DNA of 40,273 bases from Gordonia desulfuricans NBRC 100010 (GCF_001485495.1 NZ_BCNF01000046.1:1-40273), one strand, 5' to 3'; counted from the first letter of the stretch, positions 25,061 through 32,706 are shown. The notes: generated by a model from the letters alone, not told the origin. Numbers and translations: made by a program.

Positions 25061-25437
25061 CCGGGCCCGACGAGGTGACGTCGTGGATGGAGCTGCTTGT
25101 GTGGCTGTCGATCGTCACGATCCCGGCGGCTGTGACCGTTGTCGGGCTGTGGATTCAGTCTCGTCGCGCGGCGTCCAAGCACACCGAGCTCGCTGAGAAT
25201 GTCGGCGCGGTCAAGGAGCAGGTGAAGAACTCGCACGACACCAACCTGCGTGACGACATCGACGAGATCAAGGCGGCACTGCTCGGGCTGGATCGTCGGA
25301 CCGCGCGAATCGGCGACGAGATCCGCGTCGATCGGGAGCAGGCACGCCAGGTCAGCCGCGACCTCTACGCGCAGGTTGCCAGGACCGAGCACGTGATCGC
25401 CAAGTATCACCCCGACGAGGTGCGCCGCGATGACTGA
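25057..25437 (+). CDS. Second lysis-cassette membrane protein (DUF2746-like)
   Basis: A 126-aa protein from GTG 25057, overlapping the holin stop by four bases. One transmembrane helix (about residues 10-32) is followed by a long charged coiled coil. Such a membrane-plus-coil protein commonly follows the holin in actinophages and may be a second holin or a spanin-like factor. The function is inference. Confidence 0.7.
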   Translation: MTGPDEVTSWMELLVWLSIVTIPAAVTVVGLWIQSRRAASKHTELAENVGAVKEQVKNSHDTNLRDDIDEIKAALLGLDRRTARIGDEIRVDREQARQVSRDLYAQVARTEHVIAKYHPDEVRRDD

Positions 25438-26146
25438 CCTCATCTGGTGTGACGGCACCTGGTCTCGCCCCGGCGCGAGATCTGCGGTGTCGCAGGCGCT
25501 CCGGCTGGAGTTGGCCGGGTCTGGTGTGCGGATGACGTTCGCCGAGTATCCAGCCACGTTCGGCCCGGCAACTGGGGTTGGCGACGTCGCGTATGGCGAC
25601 TCGGTCGCGGCGGGGGTGGCCTCGATGACGCAGGCCATCGAGGACTCGCCGAACCGGGTGGTCATCGGCGGCTACTCGCAGGGCGCGGCGGTCGCGGTGA
25701 ACGTGGCGCGCGAGGTCCTGCCGCGGCGTCCGGACCTCGAGGTGGTCGGGGTGGCAACACTCGGCGACCCACACCAGCCGCTGCACCTCGGCCGGTCCGG
25801 CATCGCAGGAGCTCTGTCGGTGCCTGCTCACTGGCCGGCGTGGCGGCTGTGGGCGGCCGGCGATCCGATCGCAGATCTGCCGTTGGGGTCGCCGCTGCGG
25901 TCGATCGCCGATGTGTCGGAGTGGATGTCGGTGCGCTCGCCGGAGGCCGCGGATCGGTGGGCGCGCGATGTCGTGCACACCGCGGCCCGCCAGCGGTCGC
26001 AGGCGTGGTGGCAGCCGTGGCGGTGGGCGGATCTCGTGTCCGCGCTCGACTACGCGCAGGGCTACCTCGGGACAAGGCACACAACCGACTACGTGTCGGG
26101 CGGCCAGGTTGCACGCCTGGCCTGGCTGATCGGAGGAGCGGCGTGA
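25430..26146 (+). CDS. lysB: Lysin B-like mycolylarabinogalactan esterase
   Basis: A 238-aa alpha/beta hydrolase from ATG 25430, overlapping its neighbour by eight bases. The serine nucleophile is S83 in G-G-Y-S-Q-G-A. D145 (A-A-G-D-P-I-A-D) and H217 (G-T-R-H-T-T-D-Y-V) complete a likely triad. LysB enzymes detach the mycolic-acid outer layer from arabinogalactan. This predicts a host with mycolic acids, which agrees with the MspA-family porin in the flank. Confidence 0.88.
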   Translation: MTDLIWCDGTWSRPGARSAVSQALRLELAGSGVRMTFAEYPATFGPATGVGDVAYGDSVAAGVASMTQAIEDSPNRVVIGGYSQGAAVAVNVAREVLPRRPDLEVVGVATLGDPHQPLHLGRSGIAGALSVPAHWPAWRLWAAGDPIADLPLGSPLRSIADVSEWMSVRSPEAADRWARDVVHTAARQRSQAWWQPWRWADLVSALDYAQGYLGTRHTTDYVSGGQVARLAWLIGGAA

Positions 26147-27435
26147 GTACCCCGAATTTCCCCGGCGGCGACCTGCCTGAGCTGTCGATCAACGGGTTCG
26201 GACTGGGCGCCTTCTCTCAGATGACCGAGGCGGACTGGAAGGACTACCTCGACGCGAAGTGGCGCGCCAAGTACAACCCGATCGGTGACGTGTTCGGGGC
26301 GATCCGGGAGCTCGTCAATGCCGTAGTCGCGGTGTTCCAGGGCGACTACGGGCCACTCGAGGAGCTGATCGGCGAGACGATCGAGGGCATCCGGGCGTCG
26401 TTCGAGGAACTGTTCGATGCGATGAAGGGTGAGTACGCCGGTGACAACTCGGTGCTGCTGGCGATCCAGGCGTTGTTCGCGCCGTTGCGGAAGTTGATTG
26501 AGGTCGTGGGTGGTGTTGCGGCGGGGCTGATTCCGTCAGCGTCGCAGGTGGCGACCGGGTGGGCGTCGATGTCAACGATGGTCAATCAGATCGCTGACAT
26601 CTTCAACGGTTTGGTGGTGACGCCGATCAACTCGGCGGTCGCTGGGGTGTTGGACTGGTTCACCGGCCTGCTCGGGTGGAAGTCGACAACGACGGCGAAC
26701 GTGTCGGCGAACGCCACTGCTGTGTCGTCAGCGTCGGCAGCCGCGCTGGCGGCGAACAACAAGGTGGACGCGCTGATCACCGGCGGGGTGCGCACCATCT
26801 ACACGTCCTCGACGACGTGGACCAAACCTGTTGGGGCGGTGAAGATTGGTGTGGTGTGCATCGGGGCCGGTGGTGGCGGGCAGGATGCGCAGCGTCTCGA
26901 CTCGGGGTCGCGGGCGTTCGGCGGCGGGTATGCGTACTCGGAGTTTCCAGCGGACGCGTTGCCGTCGACCGTGGCGTTGACGGTGCCTCTCGGTCGGGCA
27001 CACAACATCCTTGGGCCGGGGGTGGCGTCGTTCGGCACCTATCTGGAGTCACCGGTGAATGGGTCGGGGTTCATCAAGACGTACTCGGGTCGGACCGCGG
27101 TGCTCAATGCGCCCGGGCATCCGGGGGCGCTGTGCGAGGAGACCGGCCCCGCGGGTAGTGCGGGTCCACTCGGAGGTAGTCCGACGACCGGCACCAGCAC
27201 AGCCCCCGCAGGAGCGGGCGAGAACGGCGACACGACCGGCATCGACATCACCGGCGCAGGCGGCGGCGGTGGCGGAAACAGTGAGGCGTCGGGTGCATTC
27301 GGCGGTGCCACCTCCGAAGGTGGGCCGGGCGGATTCCCCGGCGGCCCCGGCGGGCAAGGCGGCACAACAGGATTGGGCACAGCCCGCAACGGCGGAGCAG
27401 GAGGAGGAGCACTCGTGGCGGTGATCGTATGGTGA
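26143..27435 (+). CDS. Minor tail protein with Gly-rich C-terminal domain
   Basis: A 430-aa protein from GTG 26143, overlapping lysB by four bases. The helical N-terminal half contains hydrophobic stretches. From about residue 210, V-R-T-I-Y-T-S-S-T-T-W-T-K-P begins a glycine-rich tail domain with G-A-G-G-G-G repeats and G-P-x-G runs, similar to the glycine-rich receptor-contact domains of many actinophage fibres. Placement after the lysis genes suggests a host-range protein. Confidence 0.72.
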   Translation: MSTPNFPGGDLPELSINGFGLGAFSQMTEADWKDYLDAKWRAKYNPIGDVFGAIRELVNAVVAVFQGDYGPLEELIGETIEGIRASFEELFDAMKGEYAGDNSVLLAIQALFAPLRKLIEVVGGVAAGLIPSASQVATGWASMSTMVNQIADIFNGLVVTPINSAVAGVLDWFTGLLGWKSTTTANVSANATAVSSASAAALAANNKVDALITGGVRTIYTSSTTWTKPVGAVKIGVVCIGAGGGGQDAQRLDSGSRAFGGGYAYSEFPADALPSTVALTVPLGRAHNILGPGVASFGTYLESPVNGSGFIKTYSGRTAVLNAPGHPGALCEETGPAGSAGPLGGSPTTGTSTAPAGAGENGDTTGIDITGAGGGGGGNSEASGAFGGATSEGGPGGFPGGPGGQGGTTGLGTARNGGAGGGALVAVIVW

Positions 27436-27746
27436 ACCAGGCAACCAAGATCGAAACCGAAGCAATGGTCGCATGGGGTGGAGTGTCCGCCCTGTACCAA
27501 CTCGACCCACCATTGGGAGCGGTCGACCATGTGGTGGTGCGGGACTGCACCCCACTCGCCGACATCCCCGACACCCCAGGCGTGGCCATCACCAACGTCG
27601 CCCACACCGCCGAGGTATTCGCCGCCACCCCAGACGGCACCGCTGTCGACCCAGACGGGTGGGCGTTGTTCCAGTTCTCCGACATCCACGACCACGCCGA
27701 CGTCCTCGCACGGTTCGGGTACACCATCACAGAGGAGACCACCTGA
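27429..27746 (+). CDS. Hypothetical tail-associated protein
   Basis: A 105-aa protein from ATG 27429 (or GTG 27432), overlapping the preceding stop. It contains several short strands and an F-Q-F-S-D-I-H-D-H-A segment. Small proteins like this follow Gly-rich fibre genes in related phages. No family is recognised. Confidence 0.62.
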   Translation: MVNQATKIETEAMVAWGGVSALYQLDPPLGAVDHVVVRDCTPLADIPDTPGVAITNVAHTAEVFAATPDGTAVDPDGWALFQFSDIHDHADVLARFGYTITEETT

Positions 27747-28297
27747 TGGCCACTCTCGCAGACACTCTCACCACCCCCGACAGCGACGCGGTGGTCTCGG
27801 GGACAATCGCGCTCACCGCCACCCGACAGCGCTCGGCAGGCGGCGGCAAGACCCTCGTCAAGATCACCTATCCGATCGAGGTCGCCAGCTCGACCTACTC
27901 GGCGGCCGACATTCCGGCCGGCGAGTACGACGTCATCGAGCGCCTCGAGTCCGATGAGGGCATCTGGGGCACGGAGAAGGCGTACAAGGTGGTCGTCCCC
28001 GACGACACCGGCACCTGGAGCCTGCGCGCCCTGCGCGAGATGTACGAGGGCCCGCCCGCCGCCGACCCCGATCTGTTCCTCACCACCGAGGTCGGCGACA
28101 GTCGTTATGCTCCCATAACTCCTGGCGTAGTCATCACCCGCGATGCCGCCGGCCGGGTGGCGTCGGTGACCGAGAACGGCGTCACCTCCACCTACTCCCG
28201 CGATGCCACCGGGGTCATCAGCGGCTACACGCGTGGCTCGACCGCCATGACCATCACCCGCACACCCACTGGCGCCATCGCCGAGATTGGAGACTGA
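27746..28297 (+). CDS. Tail-fibre-like protein with a repeat-rich C-terminus
   Basis: A 183-aa protein from ATG 27746. The first 110 residues are a beta-type domain. The last 55 contain short repeats (I-T-R-D-A-A-G-R-V-A-S-V-T, then S-T-Y-S-R-D-A-T-G-V-I and a similar third), resembling RHS/YD or beta-helix fibre repeats. It is probably part of the receptor-binding apparatus. The next gene begins three bases later. Confidence 0.65.
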   Translation: MATLADTLTTPDSDAVVSGTIALTATRQRSAGGGKTLVKITYPIEVASSTYSAADIPAGEYDVIERLESDEGIWGTEKAYKVVVPDDTGTWSLRALREMYEGPPAADPDLFLTTEVGDSRYAPITPGVVITRDAAGRVASVTENGVTSTYSRDATGVISGYTRGSTAMTITRTPTGAIAEIGD

Positions 28298-28300
28298 GAG

Positions 28301-29089
28301 ATGACATTCGTGATAGGCGAAGTACACGCCATCAACAAACGCGAACCTGGCCTCATCGCCGAAGACAACTTCGCGACCGGCCACTGCAACTGGGTGCAGT
28401 TGCTCAACGGCAACGTCGGGGCGGGGGTGGTCTACCTCGATTCGCGCATTGTGCATGAGTCGCCGTACTCGCTGTGTGTGGGCACCGGCTACCAGTCGTC
28501 CATCGGTGAGGGCACCCAGGGGTACGGGGCGGCGTTCAAGCGCCTGTCGCGCGGCCCGGTGCTCGGGAAGGTGTACGCGCACTGGAAGTTCGCCTACGGC
28601 AGCGAGGGCGGCGAGAACTACCCCCGCAACGTCGACTTCGGCCTCGATCAGTGCGACCCGGACGGCGAACGTCGGTTCTTCAAGATCCGGTGGCTCAACT
28701 ACGACGAGGCCACCAGCACACGAGTGTCGAAGTTCCAGGTCAACGGCGACCCCGCCTCGACGTGGATCGACGTACCGGGTGCGGCGATCGACCTCGGATT
28801 CAACGAGGCCAAACGCAACCTGTTCGACGTGGAGGCGGTGTTCGATGCCACCACCGGCAAGTACGACGGGCTGCGCGTCAACGGCCTCGGGTTCGGCACC
28901 CTCGCGACCGATAGTGAAGGTGCACCACAGCCGGATGCCACCATGCAAGCGCTGTCGGGACCACATCCGCACACACTCAACCAGTTCAAGGGAGGCATGA
29001 ACGTGGGCATCGAGGTCTACAACCGACTCCAGGTGGCAGGCTCCCCGGCCTGGGTGAACCTGGCCTACTTCAAGGCGGTGGCGCTGTGA
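28301..29089 (+). CDS. Probable receptor-binding/minor tail protein
   Basis: A 262-aa, beta-rich protein from ATG 28301. It has the character of a jelly-roll or lectin-like domain: many aromatics, G-Y-G-A-A-F-K, F-F-K-I-R-W-L-N-Y and a late V-G-I-E-V-Y-N-R. Similar polypeptides lie near the end of the tail cluster in Gordonia and Rhodococcus phages. The call is based on position and composition. Confidence 0.6.
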   Translation: MTFVIGEVHAINKREPGLIAEDNFATGHCNWVQLLNGNVGAGVVYLDSRIVHESPYSLCVGTGYQSSIGEGTQGYGAAFKRLSRGPVLGKVYAHWKFAYGSEGGENYPRNVDFGLDQCDPDGERRFFKIRWLNYDEATSTRVSKFQVNGDPASTWIDVPGAAIDLGFNEAKRNLFDVEAVFDATTGKYDGLRVNGLGFGTLATDSEGAPQPDATMQALSGPHPHTLNQFKGGMNVGIEVYNRLQVAGSPAWVNLAYFKAVAL

Positions 29090-29550
29090 TCGTCTGCGAG
29101 AACATTCTCCTGTCCGGGCAGCGTGGGCCGCGTATCGACCAGATCGCGACCTCCACGTTCTATTTGCCACCGATCCGCGCCGAAGCCGCCGAAGACGTGG
29201 TGTACGAGTTCAGCATCGAAACGCTCGAAGGTGCGCCCGCGTCGGCGTCCCTGGGAGTGTTCTTCGAGGCCGCGATCCGCACCACCGGCGGCGCAGTCGG
29301 CGATCAGTCCGACTTCACCGACGCCAACCCCATGTGGCGGCAACTCAACGCGATGGACGACGGCGCACTACTGCTCGACGGCGACTGGCCCACCCGCATG
29401 GCCAACCAGGCGACCACGTTCCCGCGTGGCCCGATCGTGCGGCGCATCAAGGGTGGTGTCACCCACCGGCTGCGGGTCACGCCGTCCTACAGCGGCGGCA
29501 CCAGCCCCGCGTTCGTCATGTCCTGCACCGCCAAAGTGAGGTACCTGTAA
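29086..29550 (+). CDS. Minor tail-region protein
   Basis: A 154-aa beta-rich protein from GTG 29086, overlapping the stop of its neighbour by four bases. The Thr/Ser/Gly-rich strands suggest a structural role with the proteins on each side. No specific domain is recognised. The next ATG overlaps its stop by one base. Confidence 0.6.
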   Translation: MIVCENILLSGQRGPRIDQIATSTFYLPPIRAEAAEDVVYEFSIETLEGAPASASLGVFFEAAIRTTGGAVGDQSDFTDANPMWRQLNAMDDGALLLDGDWPTRMANQATTFPRGPIVRRIKGGVTHRLRVTPSYSGGTSPAFVMSCTAKVRYL

Positions 29551-29831
29551 TGGCCATCGAGAACATCACCCTGTCGTCCCCGGCGAGCCTGAACGCGGTC
29601 AGCAAGTACCGCTACCTGCGGTCGGTGTTTCTCACCGAGAATGCGGGCACCCCGGCGGAGGCGAAGATCGAGTTCCGCGACGGTGGCCCGGGCGGCACGG
29701 TGTTCTTCCTGCTCAAGTTTTCCGCCAACCAGACCCACGCCTACAGCTTCACCCGCCCGATCTACTTCCCGTCCGGCATCTACATGAACTGCCCGACAGG
29801 GGTTGTCGTCGGGGGCATCGACGCGGACTGA
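29550..29831 (+). CDS. Small tail-region protein
   Basis: A 93-aa protein from ATG 29550. It is beta-rich, with T-Y/F-S-rich strands and a C-P-T-G-V-V-V-G-G ending like those of small fibre-associated or tip proteins. It is the last gene of the rightward late operon; convergent terminators follow. Confidence 0.6.
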   Translation: MAIENITLSSPASLNAVSKYRYLRSVFLTENAGTPAEAKIEFRDGGPGGTVFFLLKFSANQTHAYSFTRPIYFPSGIYMNCPTGVVVGGIDAD

Positions 29832-29950
29832 TCGGCACCCACCGTTGGCCAGCATCTCGTCCGCCTGCCGACGTCGGGCTCGTCGACGCAACTCCCGGCC
29901 CGCGGCGCTGAGCACATCCCGATCGGTCACCGCGCCGACGATACGACACC

Positions 29951-30026
29951 GGAGCCATATCTTTTAAACGATATGGCTCCAGAACGACACCGCCCCCACC
30001 CTCATCGCGAGGGTGGGGGCGGTTTT
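29951..30026. terminator. Convergent terminator region with two strong hairpins
   Basis: The first hairpin is an 11-bp perfect inverted repeat (GGAGCCATATC, 29951-29961; GATATGGCTCC, 29970-29980) with a TTTTAAAC loop. The second is a 14-bp perfect stem (29990-30003 with 30009-30022) followed by TTTT. Read from the other strand it also ends in AAAA before the stem, so it can stop both the late operon and the leftward P63C transcript. Confidence 0.88.
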
Positions 30027-30043
30027 CGTCGTTGAAGAACCGA

Positions 30044-31057
30044 TTACTTGATGTCATAGTCGAGCGGAATTGTCTCGTCGTACTTGGGGTGGATGCGGTC
30101 AAGGTGACGCTTGAAGGTGTCCCAGTCGGGGCTCATCTTCATCAGCGTCACCACTGATCCGAGGTGCTCGCGGAGTTTTGGATATCCTGTGTTCTGGGTG
30201 AGATGCTGGAACAGCTTATCCTTCGGTTTTCCCGTCTTCCCCTTGCGTTGAACGCGTTTCAGCTCTTCAAGGACGCCGGGGGCGAGTCGTTTGTAGACGA
30301 TGTCGTTGGTGAACAATCCGAAGTACTGAGGTCGGGCAGCGAGGTCCTTGGGTGGGTACTCAAGGCCGCGCAGCCGGAACATCTCTTTATAGAAGTCGGC
30401 AGGGAAAGTGCGCGTCCATGGCTGCAATTCCTTCTCGACGAAGTCCTCAAGGATCTTTGCAAGTGCATCACGTGCTCGCACCTCCTGGTACCCGGTGGCC
30501 TCATCAACGAGTGCGATGATTCCGACCTGAGCCAGCCCACGAACCAGAACCTCAGCTTGTGAGGCTACTCGCTCCTGGTTGTAGGGGAGAGCGCCATCCT
30601 GGCGCGCCTTGAGGTATAGCTCGCAGACTGTCGGGAGGAGTTCGGCCCGATAGCCCTTTGCGCGGCCGCCGCGGGGCAGGGTGAAGGTGACTGGCCGTGC
30701 AGCTTCGATGATCTCCGGTGTGAGATAGCGGCGAATGCTCTGGGAGGACAGGAATGGGGGTAGGTCGTCGCTTGCCTCCCCGGAACGGAACCCACGTCCG
30801 ATGGCCTGCATGAACGACTTTTGGGTTACTACGCGCGTGCCGCCCTCGAGGACGTAGCACTCAATCTCAACGCCCCCGATCGAGAGGGTCTTGTCGTCGG
30901 AACCTGCGATGGCCGGCACTGCAGTGGATGACCACCGTTCCGCGGCAGCCTTGCGCGCGATAGCGGAGCGTTCCTCTCGTGTGAGTTTCTTCGATCGAGC
31001 GACCCCACCAGCGGATTGAGCCGACGACGTGCTGTCCTGCGATGCTTTCTCGGTCAT
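30044..31057 (-). CDS. P63C-domain protein, possible lysogeny-expressed defence gene
   Basis: A 337-aa protein reading leftward from ATG 31057. The first 45 residues are a low-complexity basic region. The rest matches the P63C family: P-F-L-S-S-Q-S-I-R-R-Y-L, an L-x-L-K-A-R stretch, V-D-E-A-T-G-Y-Q, W-T-R-T-F-P-x-x-F-Y-K-E-M-F-R-L-R-G, N-D-I-V-Y-K-R-L-A-P-G-V-L-E-E-L, and a C-terminal G-Y-P-K-L-R-E-H-L. The family has no proven biochemical function that I can state. Its reversed orientation, private promoter and terminator, and location beside the lysogeny region suggest expression from the prophage. Confidence 0.85.
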   Translation of the reverse strand: MTEKASQDSTSSAQSAGGVARSKKLTREERSAIARKAAAERWSSTAVPAIAGSDDKTLSIGGVEIECYVLEGGTRVVTQKSFMQAIGRGFRSGEASDDLPPFLSSQSIRRYLTPEIIEAARPVTFTLPRGGRAKGYRAELLPTVCELYLKARQDGALPYNQERVASQAEVLVRGLAQVGIIALVDEATGYQEVRARDALAKILEDFVEKELQPWTRTFPADFYKEMFRLRGLEYPPKDLAARPQYFGLFTNDIVYKRLAPGVLEELKRVQRKGKTGKPKDKLFQHLTQNTGYPKLREHLGSVVTLMKMSPDWDTFKRHLDRIHPKYDETIPLDYDIK

Positions 31058-31115
31058 GCTTGCGAAGGTACATCAAACCGACACGATTGCAAGCACTGAA
31101 ACGCGAATGCTTGCA
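31057..31115 (-). promoter_or_regulatory. Leaderless promoter with three GCAAGCA half-sites
   Basis: On the minus strand, TTGCAA (31092-31087), a 16-bp spacer and TACCTT (31070-31065) form a promoter whose start would fall on or next to the A of ATG 31057. GCAAGCA or its complement occurs three times: at 31057-31063, 31089-31095 and 31108-31114. The last two form an inverted pair (TGCAAGCA and TGCTTGCA). Confidence 0.6.
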
Positions 31116-31156
31116 TGACTAGCCGAGTTAGCGGGGTTGTGCTGACCACCGATTGT

Positions 31157-31306
31157 TCAGTCCAGGTGTTCGAGCATCACGGGCGTGACCGAGATCCGAT
31201 CCCCGTCCACAAGGTCGACGGTGACCAGCTCACCGAGGTCACCCACCACCCAGCCCGGGGCATCGAGCTCGATGACGCGGACGCGGTCGCCGCGGCAGAA
31301 GGTCAT
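31157..31306 (-). CDS. 49-aa small protein, beta-rich
   Basis: A short gene on the minus strand: ATG at 31306 has AGGAG eight bases upstream, and the stop is at 31157-31159. The product reads G-D-R-V-R-V-I-E-L-D, G-W-V-V-G-D-L-G-E-L-V-T-V and ends E-H-L-D, suggesting a small SH3-like or KOW-type barrel. It lies just upstream of the P63C promoter. Function is unknown. Confidence 0.6.
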   Translation of the reverse strand: MTFCRGDRVRVIELDAPGWVVGDLGELVTVDLVDGDRISVTPVMLEHLD

Positions 31307-31385
31307 CGGGACTCCTGAGATAGACGTGGCCCTCGGTCTCCGCCGGGAAGGTGGCTACGAGATCGCTCTCGTGCACCGCGAGAAG

Positions 31386-31472
31386 TACTCTGCAATGGAG
31401 CCCCGGCCGGAGCCGGGGAGAGTCGCGCGATCCGAGGATCACGTTGCTCAGCAGTAGCTACTCTGCAATGGA
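31386..31472. repeat. Direct repeat TACTCTGCAATGGA, two copies 73 bases apart
   Basis: The 14-mer occurs at 31386-31399 and 31459-31472. The first copy is followed by a CCCCGGC-CGGA-GCCGGGG hairpin. The second is followed by the long hairpin at 31485-31529. No coding sequence is convincing here. Confidence 0.75.
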
Positions 31473-31484
31473 ACCCGGCGGAGA

Positions 31485-31529
31485 CCGAGGACCACGCCGC
31501 TGACGGTATCAGCCGGGCGCGGTCCTCGG
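31485..31529. ncRNA. Long stem-loop in non-coding region
   Basis: CCGAGGACCACGCC (31485-31498) pairs with GGCGCGGTCCTCGG (31516-31529) with one mismatch in 14. The loop holds a second 5-bp stem (GCTGA/TCAGC). It may be a structured RNA; the strand is uncertain. Confidence 0.45.
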
Positions 31530-31587
31530 GAGTCGATCAGCCAGACGACTAGCGGCCCCAGGTGCCGCCCGCTACAGTCGGTGACAG

Positions 31588-31724
31588 CTTCGTTGAGGGA
31601 TGGTCGTTGACTTTCGACTCAGAAGCCGCAGCCAGATCCCGGTCCTCGTGGCCGGGCCTTCGTTGAGGGATGGTTGTTGGTGTTCCCCTTGAGAGTGGAG
31701 TCAGATCCAGCCCTTCGGGGCTGG
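31588..31724. repeat. Two tandem repeat units of about 70 bases, each ending in a hairpin
   Basis: CTTCGTTGAGGGATGG starts both units, at 31588 and 31658, continuing YGTTG. CAGATCC recurs at 31633 and 31702. The first unit ends in CCCGG/CCGGG; the second ends in CCAGCCC-TTCG-GGGCTGG (31707-31724), a perfect 7-bp stem with a TTCG tetraloop. Between repeats the sequence differs while the architecture is kept. Confidence 0.65.
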
Positions 31725-31737
31725 CCTTCGATGTGAC

Positions 31738-31769
31738 AGTGCCCCCGGACCATCAGGTTCGGGGGCACT
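31738..31769 (-). terminator. 14-bp hairpin terminator-like structure
   Basis: Stem 31738-31751 with 31756-31769, one G-T wobble, ATCA loop. It lies 15 bases beyond the stop of the leftward gene 31784-32080 and is probably its terminator. Confidence 0.7.
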
Positions 31770-31783
31770 GTTGTCGTATCTGG

Positions 31784-32080
31784 TCACAGCCATTTGTCGA
31801 TGTACTGCTGGACGGCCTCTTTGCGGGTGCGGCCGGATGCGATCACCTCGGCGCCCGGGACATCGTGTGTCACAACCTCCCACCCAGTCTCCGTGCCGAC
31901 GACCGTGGTCGACGTCGACTCCGGATATCCGCCCTTGGTGTGGCTGAATCCGCCGGCCACCGAGCGGTCCTCGACGATGTTGGAGACGGCGCGGGTGCGG
32001 CGCTCGACGACGGCGACCTGCTTGCCGTCGACGACGATGCGTGCGCGGCCCTTGCCTGCGGGGATGGTCTTGACGTTCAC
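31784..32080 (-). CDS. Hypothetical lysogeny-region protein
   Basis: A 98-aa protein from GTG 32080, with CGAAGGAGC just upstream, the same leader word used by two other small genes here. It is beta-rich at the start (A-R-I-V-V-D-G-K-Q-V-A-V-V-E) and ends in a helix (R-K-E-A-V-Q-Q-Y-I-D-K-W-L). No family is recognised. It may be cotranscribed with 32117-32347. Confidence 0.65.
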   Translation of the reverse strand: MNVKTIPAGKGRARIVVDGKQVAVVERRTRAVSNIVEDRSVAGGFSHTKGGYPESTSTTVVGTETGWEVVTHDVPGAEVIASGRTRKEAVQQYIDKWL

Positions 32081-32116
32081 GGGTGCTCCTTCGGGGTGTG
32101 GGGTGGGAGTGGTCGA

Positions 32117-32347
32117 TCAGACGATGTACACGGCGCGGTCCCGGTCCACGGAGGACTGGTGGACCGGGTTGCCCGCAGCGTCGATCCAGAAGACGCCGGC
32201 CGCGTTGTCGTCGACCTTTTCACCGGTGGCCATGTTGTCGGCGCGCGACTGGTCGTCGGCGGCGATCCAGGCGATCTGTGCGTCGGTGGCGGGACCGAGG
32301 TCCTCGGCGCTGTCGTAGTCGTAGAGGTGGCTTCCGCTGGCGATCAT
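32117..32347 (-). CDS. Small acidic hypothetical protein
   Basis: A 76-aa protein from ATG 32347, with CGAAGGAGC seven bases upstream. It is acidic, with A-T-D-A-Q-I-A-W-I-A-A-D-D and a hydrophobic end. It is read from the promoter at 32387-32415, giving a leader of about 33 bases. Function is unknown. Confidence 0.65.
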   Translation of the reverse strand: MIASGSHLYDYDSAEDLGPATDAQIAWIAADDQSRADNMATGEKVDDNAAGVFWIDAAGNPVHQSSVDRDRAVYIV

Positions 32348-32386
32348 GGTGGGCTCCTTCGTTTGTTGCTCTCTCTGACACTCACT

Positions 32387-32415
32387 ACATTACCCACCTT
32401 CGTGGGTAATGTCAA
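32387..32415 (-). promoter_or_regulatory. Consensus promoter with an inverted repeat filling the spacer
   Basis: Minus strand: TTGACA (32415-32410), 17-bp spacer, TAATGT (32392-32387). ATTACCCAC-4-GTGGGTAAT (32389-32410), a perfect 9-bp inverted repeat, spans the spacer and the -10 region. A bound dimer would block polymerase. The predicted start at about 32380 begins with TGTCAGAGAGAG, repeated at 32684-32673. Confidence 0.78.
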
Positions 32416-32624
32416 GTGGTGGGATCGGTCGATTTCCGGGGCCGTCCAACCTTGCCCGGCCGCCCAACCTTCCATGCGTCGATCGTCTCGACGGTCCAGC
32501 CCTTCGTGCGTCCGATCATCACGTCAGCAGGCGGCATGATCCCATCGCGCGCATACGACTTGACCGTGTCGACGGTCAAGCCAGCATGTGCGGCCACCTC
32601 GCTGACTCCCAGTGCTCTGATCAC
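32412..32624 (-). CDS. Helix-turn-helix protein (excisionase/MerR-like)
   Basis: A 70-aa protein. GTG 32624 is chosen because GGAGAGG lies just upstream; a longer reading to 32708 would begin in non-coding sequence. It starts with the helix-turn-helix S-E-V-A-A-H-A-G-L-T-V-D-T-V-K-S-Y-A-R-D-G, as in AlpA/Xis-type proteins, then a wing-like strand, and ends in a basic G-R-P-x-K/R-V-G-R-P-R-K (AT-hook-like) tail. It could be the excise/directionality factor or a small repressor. Its stop overlaps the -35 box of the next promoter. Confidence 0.7.
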   Translation of the reverse strand: MIRALGVSEVAAHAGLTVDTVKSYARDGIMPPADVMIGRTKGWTVETIDAWKVGRPGKVGRPRKSTDPTT

Positions 32625-32678
32625 GGCAACCTCTCCTCTCGGGTAGGGTGGGACCGCCCGGTGCGGCCGGTCCTCTCT

Positions 32679-32690
32679 CTGACAAGTCAG
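32679..32690. repeat. Palindrome CTGACAAGTCAG upstream of the HTH gene
   Basis: A perfect 12-bp palindrome about 55 bases upstream of GTG 32624, adjacent to the second TGTCAGAGAGAG leader word. It is a possible operator or the start of an RNA leader. Confidence 0.4.
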
Positions 32691-32706
32691 GTCCTTTCGG
32701 TGCCGC

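Noticed and set aside
29487-29930. Minus-strand frame beginning T-D-R-D-V-L-S-A-A-G-R-E-L after the last tail gene
   Set aside because: The first 30 residues look protein-like, but the frame runs antisense through the preceding tail gene and has no clear ribosome-binding site.
31239-31442. Minus-strand frame overlapping the 49-aa gene
   Set aside because: It overlaps the better-supported gene at 31157-31306, and its second half has shadow-like Pro/Arg/His composition.
31386-31708. CRISPR array
   Set aside because: There are only two copies of each repeat, unit lengths of about 70 bases, no conserved 28-37 base repeat and no cas genes.
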